A stretch of DNA of 50,394 bases, from positions 1 through 50,394 of the forward strand of contig CADBFN010000010.1 of NCBI GenBank assembly GCA_902794035.1. The letters are read 5' to 3'. Every line of letters begins with the position of its first letter. Within the stretch, counting starts at the first letter, position 1. Made by a program: the position numbers and the translations under genes. Positions 1 through 8,021 of the stretch are shown here, piece by piece. The stretch comes from an uncultured bacterium. GTDB lineage: Bacteria > Cyanobacteriota > Vampirovibrionia > Gastranaerophilales > Gastranaerophilaceae. The notes under the pieces were generated by a model. It had not been told where the DNA came from and searched no databases. It worked only from the letters and a program-made list of their open reading frames with translations.

Positions 1-118
1 GTCCGGTAAATCTCTACACTATAAATCTGCCTCAAATCCCCGACAATTCGGCATCATAGCCAACAAAAACGCATCTAAACTGTCCTGAAAACCTATATCA
101 ATCACCCCTGATATTATA
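1..118. other. Window edge, no supported gene
   Basis: No gene is supported here. Two plus-strand frames stay open from the window edge: one stops at 57-59 (residues read PVNLYTINLPQIPDNSAS) and one at 86-88. Either could be the 3' end of a gene that starts outside the window. The minus strand also has a short open stretch. The sequence alone does not decide between them. Confidence 0.3.
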
Positions 119-152
119 AAAAAGAATTAGGCTTATGCCTTAATTCTTTTTT
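119..152 (-). terminator. Hairpin terminator after tRNA-Leu
   Basis: An AAAGAATTA-GGC / GCC-TTAATTCTTT inverted repeat with a TTAT loop is flanked by A and T runs. It begins 2 nt beyond the CCA end of the tRNA. It can act in both directions, so it may also end a plus-strand gene entering from the window edge. Confidence 0.75.
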
Positions 153-153
153 A

Positions 154-237
154 TGGTGTCGACGGGGGGACTTGAACCCCCACAGCTCTCGCCACATGCA
201 CCTCAAGCATGCGTGTCTACCATTCCACCACATCGAC
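154..237 (-). tRNA. tRNA-Leu (anticodon GAG), CCA encoded
   Basis: Read on the minus strand, the 7-bp acceptor stem GTCGATG/CGTCGAC is followed by discriminator A and a genome-encoded CCA (154-156). The anticodon arm is CATGC-TTGAGGT-GCATG, giving anticodon GAG for leucine CTC/CTT codons. The long variable arm and GGTTCAAGTCC T-arm fit a class II tRNA. It is 84 nt including CCA. The nearest convincing promoter on this strand lies far upstream at 673-701, so the precursor would have a leader of more than 400 nt containing repeated copies of the tRNA 5' end. Confidence 0.95.
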
Positions 238-654
238 ATGGTATTTGTTTTTTTTACAATTATACTATTTAATTGTCACTTGCCCAATACCGTCGCTGTG
301 CTGGATGTTGTCTTCGACAACCCTCTCCTCGAACGATACTTAATCGTCCTCGTCGGCAGAGTACCACATCGACATGGTATTTAATTATTTTACAATTAAA
401 CTATTAAATTGTCACTTGCCCAATACCGTCGCTGTGCCGGATGTTGTCTTCGACAACCCTCTCATCGGACGAGACTTAATCGTCCTCGTCTGTGCTGACG
501 CCTCGCTTGAAACGCCAACGCTTCCAATTAGTCAGAATATTCATTACTGACATAATTGTCAGACTCTCGCCTTGCAGGCTCGTGGCTCTGCTCGGCTTGT
601 ACCACATCGACATGGTATTTAATTATTTTACAATTAGACTATTAAATTGTCACT
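227..654. repeat. Triplicated tRNA-Leu 5' end plus leader segment
   Basis: ACCACATCGACATGG occurs at 227-241, 363-377 and 601-615. Each copy is followed by a nearly identical AT-rich block ending in AATTGTCACT. The first copy is the real 5' end of tRNA-Leu. The other two are fragments of about 12 tRNA bases joined to foreign sequence. The first two copies also share a G+C-richer block (about 287-340 and 420-475) with hairpins GTTGTC-TTC-GACAAC and GGACGA/TCGTCC-like. A further G+C-richer tract lies at about 488-600. This accounts for most of the 507-bp gap between tRNA-Leu and the next gene. Confidence 0.85.
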
Positions 655-672
655 GAGCTTTTAAGCAATATT

Positions 673-701
673 ATTATAGCATAAAATTTATTCTCATACA
701 A
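673..701 (-). promoter_or_regulatory. Promoter toward tRNA-Leu
   Basis: On the minus strand there is TTGTAT (696-701), a 17-bp spacer and TATAAT (673-678) preceded by TGC, which is an extended -10 box. It points at tRNA-Leu, with the repeated leader in between. It is back to back with the promoter of the gene at 745. Confidence 0.7.
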
Positions 702-709
702 AAAGATTA

Positions 710-737
710 TTGAAGTTATCATTTTCTGGTGTAATAT
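710..737 (+). promoter_or_regulatory. Promoter of the secreted barrel-like gene
   Basis: TTGAAG (710-715), a 16-bp spacer and TAATAT (732-737). The -10 box ends 7 nt before the ATG at 745 and no Shine-Dalgarno sequence is visible, so the transcript may begin at or next to the start codon. Confidence 0.5.
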
Positions 738-744
738 ATGGGAT

Positions 745-1686
745 ATGAGACGCTTTATCATAGCCAGTTTATTATTTTCATTTACATTTATGCCCGCATT
801 CTCACAAGAGTTTGACATAAATTCTTTTTTTGTTGCACAAAACGGCGTTTTTAAATATCACATACCTGATGATGACGATATTACAGAATCAGAAAATGAT
901 AGTAATAATTCAGCAACAAATATACAAGAAACTGAAACTCACGAAGATATTATAAGTGATGATATTACTGCTGACACATCCGGGATTGATAAATATGATC
1001 CTGAAACGGCGAATGAGAATAACGACAATGATAATGACAATTACAACATTGATGATATGTATAGCTACATACTGCAAGGGTATGCCGAATATTTTGATGA
1101 TGAAGAAAATACTGTTGCATTAGAATTACCGAAAAATGAATATTTGGCTTTAAATATAAAAAAGCCGTCTGTTGTAGAAGGAAAATATTTCGGTTATCTT
1201 CAATCTTCGCCATCATTATTTGACAATAATTACAGTAAATTTAATTCTACCGAATACAGCATAGCCCCAATATCAGGCTCAAGTTCAAAAAGCATTGGAG
1301 GATTTAGTGCCGGAACAACATACTCTCAGGGCATTGATTATGGAGAGCTTGAACAATCCTCAGGAATATTTTCAAAATATCAGTACAAAAATTTTGCAAT
1401 AAGCACCTCTTATGCAAAAACCGTAAATACAACAAACAACAATTATAATGATAATTTCTATATCATACCTGAGTTAAAATTGAATCAGTATTTAACTATA
1501 AAAAATATTCTTTCTGCTGATACCGCTAAAAAGCGCAAGAAAGCTGAAATTGTTTTATCTGTAAACCCGTTTGGCAAAAAGGATTATGACAGATTACGAA
1601 TAGAGTTTGGCGCAAGTGAAACTTATGACGAAATAACCAATTCTCTTAAAAATCAATTTAAATTCACAACAAATTACAGATTTTAG
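745..1686 (+). CDS. Secreted protein, possible outer-membrane beta-barrel
   Basis: I do not recognise the family. Residues 1-20 form a clear signal peptide with an A-F-S-Q cleavage region. Residues about 45-120 are low-complexity and very rich in Asp, Glu and Asn. From about 145 to the end the sequence alternates polar and hydrophobic residues in strand-like segments and ends in aromatic Phe (NYRF). A C-terminal Phe and strand-like segments are typical of outer-membrane barrel proteins, so an outer-membrane or surface location is my inference. The gene stands alone, divergent from the tRNA-Leu transcript. No ribosome binding site is visible; see the promoter at 710-737. A secreted non-barrel protein is also possible. 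Confidence 0.75.
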   Translation: MRRFIIASLLFSFTFMPAFSQEFDINSFFVAQNGVFKYHIPDDDDITESENDSNNSATNIQETETHEDIISDDITADTSGIDKYDPETANENNDNDNDNYNIDDMYSYILQGYAEYFDDEENTVALELPKNEYLALNIKKPSVVEGKYFGYLQSSPSLFDNNYSKFNSTEYSIAPISGSSSKSIGGFSAGTTYSQGIDYGELEQSSGIFSKYQYKNFAISTSYAKTVNTTNNNYNDNFYIIPELKLNQYLTIKNILSADTAKKRKKAEIVLSVNPFGKKDYDRLRIEFGASETYDEITNSLKNQFKFTTNYRF

Positions 1687-1802
1687 CTTTTTTACAAATC
1701 ATTGTAAATTATTGTTACAATCATCTTAAAAATTCTAAAGATTTTAATTATTTACTCCGATTACAAATATGTAGAGTTTAATACATATTAAGGAGTGTAG
1801 AA

Positions 1803-2012
1803 ATGTCAGAAAAGAGAATTATGGATGAAGAAGATTTGATGATTGATTATGCTGAAATGACCAGCTTTGATTTCGGAACATTATCAAATGAAGAAATGGA
1901 TACATTAAACAGAATAACAGATATTGAGTATATGAGAAAGCCCTATCCGTTTAAATATGGCAACTTTAAAATGGCAGATTTCTTCCACGAACTGTTGTCA
2001 GACAGAGGTTAA
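1803..2012 (+). CDS. Small acidic hypothetical protein (69 aa)
   Basis: The start is supported by an AAGGAG ribosome binding site 8 nt upstream (the A of the ATG is at 1803). The protein is acidic in its first 40 residues (MSEKRIMDEEDLMIDYAEM), then has a basic/aromatic patch near residue 45. There is no signal peptide or membrane segment. It is followed after 26 nt by another small gene, so the two are probably one transcript ending at the hairpin at 2311. I do not recognise a family. A role as a small cytosolic regulatory or adaptor protein would be a guess. Confidence 0.65.
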   Translation: MSEKRIMDEEDLMIDYAEMTSFDFGTLSNEEMDTLNRITDIEYMRKPYPFKYGNFKMADFFHELLSDRG

Positions 2013-2038
2013 TAGCTGAGATTTTGGAGATATGTGAC

Positions 2039-2278
2039 ATGGACAGCGACAGATGGTTATTTGAAAAAGGATGCTTTTTAGCAAATTGGAATGACGACAT
2101 AATTCCTGCTAAAAAAGAAACACCTGTTGAATCAGTTTCAAAATTGCAAGACAAAGATTTAAATACTTTACTTGCGGAACTAGAGGATATCAAACAACAC
2201 ATTCAGGATGTCAGAGAAAGACAGTGGCATTTGGCAAAGCTGATTGAATACCACAATCAGGGATTTGCACAAACATAA
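2039..2278 (+). CDS. Small hypothetical protein (79 aa), helical C-terminus
   Basis: I place the start at the ATG at 2039 because GGAG sits about 9 nt upstream at 2026-2029. A TTG further upstream at 2024 is in frame but has no such site. The N-terminal half (MDSDRWLFEKGCFLANWNDD) is rich in aromatics. The C-terminal half from about residue 40 is a heptad-like helix (LNTLLAELEDIKQHIQDVRE) suited to self-association. It follows the gene at 1803-2012 and precedes a strong hairpin terminator. Family unknown to me. Confidence 0.6.
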   Translation: MDSDRWLFEKGCFLANWNDDIIPAKKETPVESVSKLQDKDLNTLLAELEDIKQHIQDVRERQWHLAKLIEYHNQGFAQT

Positions 2279-2310
2279 CGGCTACCGGAAATATTTTTTA
2301 AAATTTAAAA

Positions 2311-2344
2311 GGCATAAACAGTATCGTTTATGCCTTATTGTTTT
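2311..2344 (+). terminator. Rho-independent terminator
   Basis: GGCATAAAC (2311-2319) pairs with GTTTATGCC (2326-2334) across a 6-nt loop and is followed by TTATTGTTTT. It ends the two small genes upstream. Confidence 0.8.
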
Positions 2345-2368
2345 ATCGCACCTTATATAAAATTCTTT

Positions 2369-2755
2369 TTAGTAATATGATTTCCAACCTTTGCCGCCGG
2401 CATTCCAATAAGAATTGCCTTGACTTCTTTGTTTTGTTCTTATTCTTACTCTTGGCTCTTTTTGAACAGTAACCGGTTCGCCTTTAGCTGCAGCATTTTG
2501 AGGAATCATATTCGGATCTGTTTCAATTGAAACTCCGTTTGGATTATAAGTAGCTTCGTAAATTCCGTTATTTACATTTGCTGTAGCATTAACACCACTA
2601 TTTGCATATTGATGAGCTTCAGTTGATATCAAAGAAGCTCCGGAATTTTCAGGTGCAACTGATAATACAGTTTTTAAAGGTAATAACCCTTCTGCACCGG
2701 CAAATGAAGGAACTAATACCATTACTGCCAATACTAATAATGCACTTTTTTTCAT
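2369..2755 (-). CDS. Small secreted protein
   Basis: A classic signal peptide (MKKSALLVLAVMVLVPSFAGA, cleavage after AGA) is followed by about 107 residues rich in Asn, Ala and Ser. The C-terminal tail is basic and aromatic (RVRIRTKQR then GGKGWKSYY). An AGGAG ribosome binding site lies 8 nt before the ATG. It is convergent with the small genes at 1803-2278 and divergent from lipA. I do not recognise the mature part. A small exported or surface-associated protein is the most that can be said. Confidence 0.75.
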   Translation of the reverse strand: MKKSALLVLAVMVLVPSFAGAEGLLPLKTVLSVAPENSGASLISTEAHQYANSGVNATANVNNGIYEATYNPNGVSIETDPNMIPQNAAAKGEPVTVQKEPRVRIRTKQRSQGNSYWNAGGKGWKSYY

Positions 2756-2871
2756 TTTTTACTCCTATTATTCATTTTATATTACAATTTATACTATAAT
2801 TATATTATAACATAAAGCAAAACAAAAATTAATTTGCTATATATATATATAAAACAAATGAGGGATAAAAT

Positions 2872-3714
2872 TTGCGTACAAGACTACCACAATATTTGAA
2901 AAGACCAATAATAGATACCGATAACACACGCGAAGTCAGACGAATATTAAAAGCAAACTGTCTTAATACAGTTTGTGAAAATGCCAGATGTCCAAATAAA
3001 AATGAATGTTATACCAAACATACTGCAACTTTTTTAATTATGGGGAATAATTGTACAAGAAATTGCAAATACTGCAATATAAATTGCGATAAGCCTGAGC
3101 CCTTAGATGAAAAAGAACCTCAAAATATCGCTCAGGCGGTTAAAGCTCTCGGGTTGAAATATGCAGTTATAACTTCTGTTACAAGAGATGACCTACCTGA
3201 CGGAGGAGCACTTCATTTTGCAAATTGCATTGAACAAATAAGAAAAATATGCCCGCAGACAAAAATTGAAATACTTACCCCTGATTTTAAAAATAATCAA
3301 AAAGCATTAGATATTATAATAAAAGCCCATCCTGATGTGTTTAATCATAATATCGAAGCGGTGAAAGATATATTTAAAATTGTCCGTCCTCAAGGGAATT
3401 ATGAAAATTCAATTTCGGTATTGTCTTATATCAAAAAACACAGTGACATTAAAACAAAATCAGGTCTGATTATTGGTCTGGGAGAAACTTTTGAACAAAT
3501 CAGAGAAACTATGCACGATTTATATGATGCAGGTTGTGATATTTTGACAATCGGGCAATACATTCAACCATCAAAGAAGCACTTTGAAGTCGCAAAATAT
3601 TACTCTCTCGAAGAATATGACATCCTAAAACAAATGGCTAAAGAAGCAGGATTTAAAAATTACCAAATCGGACCGCTGGTAAGAAGCTCCTATAACGCGT
3701 CAAACTTAATTTAA
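2872..3714 (+). CDS. lipA: Lipoyl synthase
   Basis: This radical SAM enzyme inserts two sulfurs into octanoyl groups on lipoyl carrier proteins. The auxiliary cluster cysteines are C35, C40 and C46 (CX4CX5C) and the radical SAM cluster cysteines are C61, C65 and C68 (CX3CX2C). The conserved RSSY motif lies near the C-terminus (VRSSYNAS). The 280-residue length is at the short end for the family. The start codon is TTG, supported by GAGGGA about 9 nt upstream and by the family N-terminus. No lipB or lipoyl-dependent dehydrogenase gene is adjacent. The gene stands alone and ends near the hairpin at 3742. Confidence 0.97.
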   Translation: MRTRLPQYLKRPIIDTDNTREVRRILKANCLNTVCENARCPNKNECYTKHTATFLIMGNNCTRNCKYCNINCDKPEPLDEKEPQNIAQAVKALGLKYAVITSVTRDDLPDGGALHFANCIEQIRKICPQTKIEILTPDFKNNQKALDIIIKAHPDVFNHNIEAVKDIFKIVRPQGNYENSISVLSYIKKHSDIKTKSGLIIGLGETFEQIRETMHDLYDAGCDILTIGQYIQPSKKHFEVAKYYSLEEYDILKQMAKEAGFKNYQIGPLVRSSYNASNLI

Positions 3715-3741
3715 ACCATTATTAGCAAACAAATCCTAAAA

Positions 3742-3770
3742 AAGCGGGCCTAAGTACCCGCTTAAACTTT
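3742..3770. terminator. Bidirectional terminator between convergent genes
   Basis: AAGCGGG (3742-3748) pairs with CCCGCTT (3757-3763), with A residues before and T-rich sequence after. It lies between lipA and the small convergent gene at 3770-3928 and can serve both. Confidence 0.75.
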
Positions 3771-3928
3771 TACATAAGACCTAAAACTTTTTTGTACCAA
3801 GAGAAAGACTCAAGTTCTGTACCATTGAAAGTTGTTTTTGCACACTGATGTTTCAAGTAATCTTCAAACTCATCAGCAAACGGTGATTTAATCTTTTTTA
3901 CTTCCTTTTCCGTTGTTACTGTTGCCAT
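3770..3928 (-). CDS. Small hypothetical protein (52 aa)
   Basis: I choose the ATG at 3928 because an AAAGGAG site lies 7 nt upstream. A longer in-frame start at 3976 would place that site inside the gene. The 52 residues begin MATVTTEKEVKKIKSPFADE and are charged, with a possible short helix around residues 17-30 and a C-terminal KKVLGLM. No signal peptide is visible. Family unknown. It is a single gene flanked by lipA on one side and a 225-bp gap on the other. Confidence 0.6.
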   Translation of the reverse strand: MATVTTEKEVKKIKSPFADEFEDYLKHQCAKTTFNGTELESFSWYKKVLGLM

Positions 3929-4138
3929 AAAACACTCCTTTACACTTTTTAGGTCATGCGACCCCCTATATGCCACTTATTATAACACACAATTAATATG
4001 TTTTAAAGTTATAAAACGCAGTCAGAAATTTTTTTGCTACTATTAAAGGGTTTTAGATGTAAATTTTTGTAAAGATGTTTTGTTTTTATAATCTTTTGCA
4101 CATTAATACAAAATTTTGGCAAAATTTTGAACTGTTTG

Positions 4139-4147
4139 TGCTATAAT
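4139..4147 (+). promoter_or_regulatory. Extended -10 box 6 nt before the start codon
   Basis: TGC-TATAAT (4139-4147) is followed by six bases and then ATG at 4154. A weak -35-like TTGGCA lies at 4116-4121 with a long 20-bp spacer. Transcription would start about at the ATG, predicting a leaderless mRNA for the pterin-binding gene and the operon behind it. Confidence 0.65.
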
Positions 4148-4153
4148 TTTTGT

Positions 4154-5065
4154 ATGATAATTATTGGAGAAAACATACATATAATCTCAAAAAATGTCCG
4201 TACAGCATTAGAAGAAAGAGACAGAAATTTTGTAGAAAATTTGATAAAAATTATGCAAAATTGTGATGCCATTGATTTTAATGTAGGTCCTGCCAAGGGA
4301 AAACTTGACATGGTTTTTGAATGGCTGATTTCATTATCTGACGGTAAAAATATATCTTTTGATTCTTCAAATATTGAAGCTATAGAAAATGGACTAAAGT
4401 TATCAGATAATTGTAAAAATTGTTTTATAAACAGCACAAATGCTGATGATGACAAACTGGAAAAATTAACAGATTTAGCATGCCGGTATGACTGTAATCT
4501 TATTGCATTAACTATGTCAAAAGAAACAAGTATTCCTCACAATGCGGATTTGAGAATGGAACTTGTCTTTAAAATCTATGAAAAATGTATGGAAAAAGGT
4601 ATAAGCTCTGATAAAATATTCTTTGATCCTTTGATTTTACCTGTCAAAGTTGATCAATCTCAGGCTCTTGAAGTTTTAAATACTATACAAATCATAAAAG
4701 AAAGCTTTGAACCAAAGGTTAATACCGTTGTCGGATTATCTAATATTTCTAACGGTTTACCAAATGAAATTCGTCCTTTGATTAATCGTGTGTATCTGGC
4801 AATGTTATTCGGTGCCGGACTGGATTGCGTTATCGCTGATGCTAAAGATGAAGAACTTATCAGGATAATAAGAATGTTAGAATGTAACAATCCGCAAAAA
4901 GATATTGATAATTTGTACATAAAACTTGCAAATATGATACAATGTTTTGGGAATATAGAAGATATTGAATATAATCAAAATGACACAGAACAAAAAAATA
5001 TAATAAAAACAGCAGCCATTTTGCTTAATAAAAAAATATTTTCTGACAGCTACATTCACATATAG
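4154..5065 (+). CDS. Pterin-binding methyltransferase-like protein (AcsE/MeTr type)
   Basis: The 303-residue TIM-barrel protein matches methyltetrahydrofolate:corrinoid methyltransferases. It has the N-terminal MIIIGENIH, the DFNVGPAKG strand-loop that binds the pterin, SFDSSNIEAIENGLK and FINSTNAD in order. These enzymes move a methyl group from methyl-THF to a corrinoid protein, as in MetH or the acetyl-CoA pathway. No corrinoid protein or CO dehydrogenase gene is in the window, so the acceptor is unknown; a split methionine synthase is one option. The start at 4154 is chosen because the protein family begins here and a promoter -10 box ends 6 nt upstream. It is followed 11 nt later by the TPR gene. 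Confidence 0.8.
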   Translation: MIIIGENIHIISKNVRTALEERDRNFVENLIKIMQNCDAIDFNVGPAKGKLDMVFEWLISLSDGKNISFDSSNIEAIENGLKLSDNCKNCFINSTNADDDKLEKLTDLACRYDCNLIALTMSKETSIPHNADLRMELVFKIYEKCMEKGISSDKIFFDPLILPVKVDQSQALEVLNTIQIIKESFEPKVNTVVGLSNISNGLPNEIRPLINRVYLAMLFGAGLDCVIADAKDEELIRIIRMLECNNPQKDIDNLYIKLANMIQCFGNIEDIEYNQNDTEQKNIIKTAAILLNKKIFSDSYIHI

Positions 5066-5076
5066 AGAATAAAAAG

Positions 5077-7173
5077 ATGATGATAAAAAAGAAATTATTA
5101 ACGGCATTTTTAATATCAGGTTTATTTATCGGTTCGGTTCCGGCATTTAGTTACATGCCGCCGGAAGCAAGTATTTTGTATCAACAGGCATGCAGTGATG
5201 AACACAATCAGGACTTAAAAGGTGCCATTGAAAAGCTCGAAAAAGCAATCTCTGTTTCAGGCGGAGATACAATGCTATATACAAAACTTGCAGGCATATA
5301 TTCGGAAATTGATGAATTTGACAAAGCATTGGAAAATTATAATAAAGTTATCGCGGTCAATCCTGATGATGCGTTTATATATATAAGTATCGGAAGCATA
5401 TATGAAAGTCAGGGAAAATATAAAGATGCTTTGGGCGCATACAACAAAGCGTTGGACATATTTCCGGAATACAAATACAATTATTTCAACTTAGGTAACG
5501 TAAACTACCAATTAAGAAATTACAAAGAAGCCATTAATGATTATAATTCATTTTTAGAAACATATTCAGGGCATGCCGAAGCAAGAGAAAATCTTGCAGC
5601 ATCGTATCTTGCAATAAAAGATTATAAAAACGCAAAAACACAGTATGCCTCAATATATGAAAAAAATCCTGAAAATTTCAAAAACAACTATGAGTATGGA
5701 ATAGCATTACTTAATAATGATGAACCGGAAAAAGCTGCTCAGTTTTTAGAAAAGGCAATAGAAACGGATGCCGAAAACAATTCTGCACATCTCGGATTAG
5801 CACAAGCATATCAGGATATGGGCAAAAATGATATGTCTTATGAACAGTATCAGATAGTCCTGAAAAAAGTACCAAACCTCAATACAGTCAGACTTGATTA
5901 TGCAAATTTGTTAGCTGACATGGAAAAAAATACCGAAGCGGTTGAACAGTATAACATGTATATTAAAGCTTTTCCTGATGATGTAAACGGCTACATAAAT
6001 ATTGCAAATGTTTATAAAAAATTGCAAAATTATGACAAGGCTATTGAAAATTATCTTATAGCAATTTCTAAAGATGATAAAAATTTAAATTTGAAAAAGG
6101 ATATCGCAAATTGTTATCATAATAAGAAAGATTACCAAACGGCTCTTAAATATTATGATGAAGTTTTGGAAGCGGAACCTGACAATTTTAATATTAGATT
6201 TAACAAAGCTCTGGCTTTGCACGCGCTTTATAAATATGAAGATGCAATTTCGTTATACAGAGAACTGTTAGCAATAAAAAATGAGAAATCAATAAAAAAT
6301 AATCTCAATGATGCATTGGTTTCGCGCGGTCATGAACTTGTAGCAGAAAAAAATACAAAAGAAGCTATTGCTGATTTTAAAGAAGCCATAAAAGGCGGAT
6401 ACAGTGAAGGATATGTTTACTATGGTTTGGCAAAAGCTTACAGGGCTGACGGAGACAACACAAAGGCTGCAGAAAATTACGAAAAAGCTATTGCTATCGA
6501 TCCCGAAAAGAATACTTATTCCTCAGAATACAGTGATTTTATTTCATCATTATACAGCACAAGTACAGAAATCGTTCACTCTGCAAATACGAGTGATTTA
6601 CCGGCGATAAATATAACTGTTAATGAAGCTGAAGGGGTTAAAGACACCGAAAAAGCAAAACCTGCTGAACCTAAGCAAAATAAACAAACTGTATCAGATG
6701 TCGCGGTCAAAAAAAGTGAAGATTTTATCACTCAGGGAGATCAAAATTACAAAAATAATAATTATGACGCGGCTATAAAGAATTATCAGGATGCGCTTCA
6801 GCTTGTTCCTAATGACGAAGTGACCCTTTTAAAACTTGGCAATATATATAAAATTAAGGAAGATAACACTAAAGCAATAAACTTTTATCAAAAATCGATA
6901 ATTGTTAATCCTGACTACACAGATGGCTGGTTTAACTTAGGTTTGGCATATGCCAACGAAAACAACCTGATTGAATCTCAAAAAAGTTTTGAAAAAGTTA
7001 TAGATTTGGATGCAAATTATAATTCAGGCTACGCATATTATGCCTTGGGTATGGCATTTGAGCATCAGGGTAAAAAGGACGAAGCCGTTAAAAATTATAA
7101 AACATTCATAAAACATAATAACAATAAAGAACTCATTAACACAGTTCAGGAAATGATTAAAAAGTTACAGTAG
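5077..7173 (+). CDS. Exported TPR-repeat protein
   Basis: The protein has 698 residues. An N-terminal signal peptide (about residues 1-26, cleavage near PAFS) is followed by a long array of tetratricopeptide repeats of 34 residues. Each repeat shows the W/Y-x-x-L/G-x-x-Y ... A-x-x-x-Y/F-x-x-A pattern and a DPxx turn. An Asp/Lys/Pro/Thr-rich linker lies around residues 505-545, then three further repeats run to the C-terminus. TPR arrays bind other proteins; exported ones commonly scaffold envelope complexes. The actual partner is unknown. It is preceded by the pterin-binding gene and followed after 27 nt by a lipoprotein gene, so it is likely part of the operon running to 8861. Confidence 0.85.
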   Translation: MMIKKKLLTAFLISGLFIGSVPAFSYMPPEASILYQQACSDEHNQDLKGAIEKLEKAISVSGGDTMLYTKLAGIYSEIDEFDKALENYNKVIAVNPDDAFIYISIGSIYESQGKYKDALGAYNKALDIFPEYKYNYFNLGNVNYQLRNYKEAINDYNSFLETYSGHAEARENLAASYLAIKDYKNAKTQYASIYEKNPENFKNNYEYGIALLNNDEPEKAAQFLEKAIETDAENNSAHLGLAQAYQDMGKNDMSYEQYQIVLKKVPNLNTVRLDYANLLADMEKNTEAVEQYNMYIKAFPDDVNGYINIANVYKKLQNYDKAIENYLIAISKDDKNLNLKKDIANCYHNKKDYQTALKYYDEVLEAEPDNFNIRFNKALALHALYKYEDAISLYRELLAIKNEKSIKNNLNDALVSRGHELVAEKNTKEAIADFKEAIKGGYSEGYVYYGLAKAYRADGDNTKAAENYEKAIAIDPEKNTYSSEYSDFISSLYSTSTEIVHSANTSDLPAINITVNEAEGVKDTEKAKPAEPKQNKQTVSDVAVKKSEDFITQGDQNYKNNNYDAAIKNYQDALQLVPNDEVTLLKLGNIYKIKEDNTKAINFYQKSIIVNPDYTDGWFNLGLAYANENNLIESQKSFEKVIDLDANYNSGYAYYALGMAFEHQGKKDEAVKNYKTFIKHNNNKELINTVQEMIKKLQ

Positions 7174-7200
7174 TGTAAAGCGACAGGACTACAAAACGAT

Positions 7201-7620
7201 ATGATTATAAAATCACTACATAAGTTTTTATTATTGATTATTTTGCTGTTTGTAATGATATTTACAACCGCCTGTGAAAAAGAAGCATATATTCTTTTTA
7301 ATAAATATCCGTTTAGTGAAGAAACAATGAGCGCAACAACAAATGTATTTAAACCGGGAGAAAAAGTATATTATCTGGTTACTACACCAAAAACAGTTAA
7401 ATCAAAACGCTTATTACTTCAGGTAATGAAAATGGGGAAATATGAGCGTCTTGGGTATGAAACTGTTTGGGGGAAAAATGTAAAAGTGCGTGATGAACAG
7501 GTATTTTATTACACAGATTATTTTGTATTTCACGAGGCGGGAGCTTATGAAATGAGGGCATACTCAAAAGACGAACCAACAAAACTTTTGACTACAAACT
7601 ATTTTTATATAAGGAACTAA
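7201..7620 (+). CDS. Putative small lipoprotein
   Basis: The 139-residue protein has a basic start, a hydrophobic run of about 18 residues and then TTAC (Cys25), which fits a lipobox although the -3 residue is Thr rather than Leu. If it is not lipidated, the hydrophobic run would be a membrane anchor. The mature part looks strand-rich (KVYYLVTTPKTVKSKRLLLQV, then QVFYYTDYFVF) and could be an Ig-like sandwich fold; this is inference. It sits between the exported TPR protein and the C_GCAxxG_C_C gene, with only 1 nt before the latter. No strong Shine-Dalgarno site is seen. Confidence 0.7.
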   Translation: MIIKSLHKFLLLIILLFVMIFTTACEKEAYILFNKYPFSEETMSATTNVFKPGEKVYYLVTTPKTVKSKRLLLQVMKMGKYERLGYETVWGKNVKVRDEQVFYYTDYFVFHEAGAYEMRAYSKDEPTKLLTTNYFYIRN

Positions 7621-7621
7621 A

Positions 7622-8020
7622 ATGATAAAAGAAAAAGCAATTAAATATTTTATGAATGGGTATTCTTGTTCGGAGTGCATAGTTCAGGCTTGTATAGATG
7701 AAGGAATTTGTGATGGGAGCCTTTTGCCTTGTGCAACTACATTTTCAGGCGGTATGTCCTCAGGTTGTGCCTGTGGCAGTGTGACAGGTTCTCAACTTAT
7801 ACTTGGGTATATATTTGGCAGAGGGAATAAATTCGGGAACACTATCAGCGCAAGAGAAAAAGCAGGTGAATTTGTGGAAGAATTCAAAAAACGCAACAAA
7901 GTAACCTGTTGCAGAATACTATCTTCAGGATTCAGCGGAAGTGAAAGAAAAAATCACTGCACCAAATTTGTATCTGATGCCTGCGATATTTTGGAAGAAC
8001 TAATGAAAGTGAAAGTATAA
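7622..8020 (+). CDS. C_GCAxxG_C_C family protein
   Basis: The 132 residues carry the family's cysteine pattern: YSCSECIVQA, then the SSGCACGSVTG core (GCAxxG), a CC pair near residue 99 and a late HC and DACD. The family is thought to be redox or metal related, but its reaction is not established as far as I know. There is no signal peptide. AGGA lies about 8 nt upstream, overlapping the end of the lipoprotein gene. The next gene begins 1 nt after its stop, so translation is probably coupled. Confidence 0.88.
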   Translation: MIKEKAIKYFMNGYSCSECIVQACIDEGICDGSLLPCATTFSGGMSSGCACGSVTGSQLILGYIFGRGNKFGNTISAREKAGEFVEEFKKRNKVTCCRILSSGFSGSERKNHCTKFVSDACDILEELMKVKV

Positions 8021-8021
8021 A

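Noticed and set aside
172-384. Open frame across tRNA-Leu and its repeats
   Set aside because: It lies antisense to the tRNA and within repeated leader DNA; no ribosome binding site or protein-like composition.
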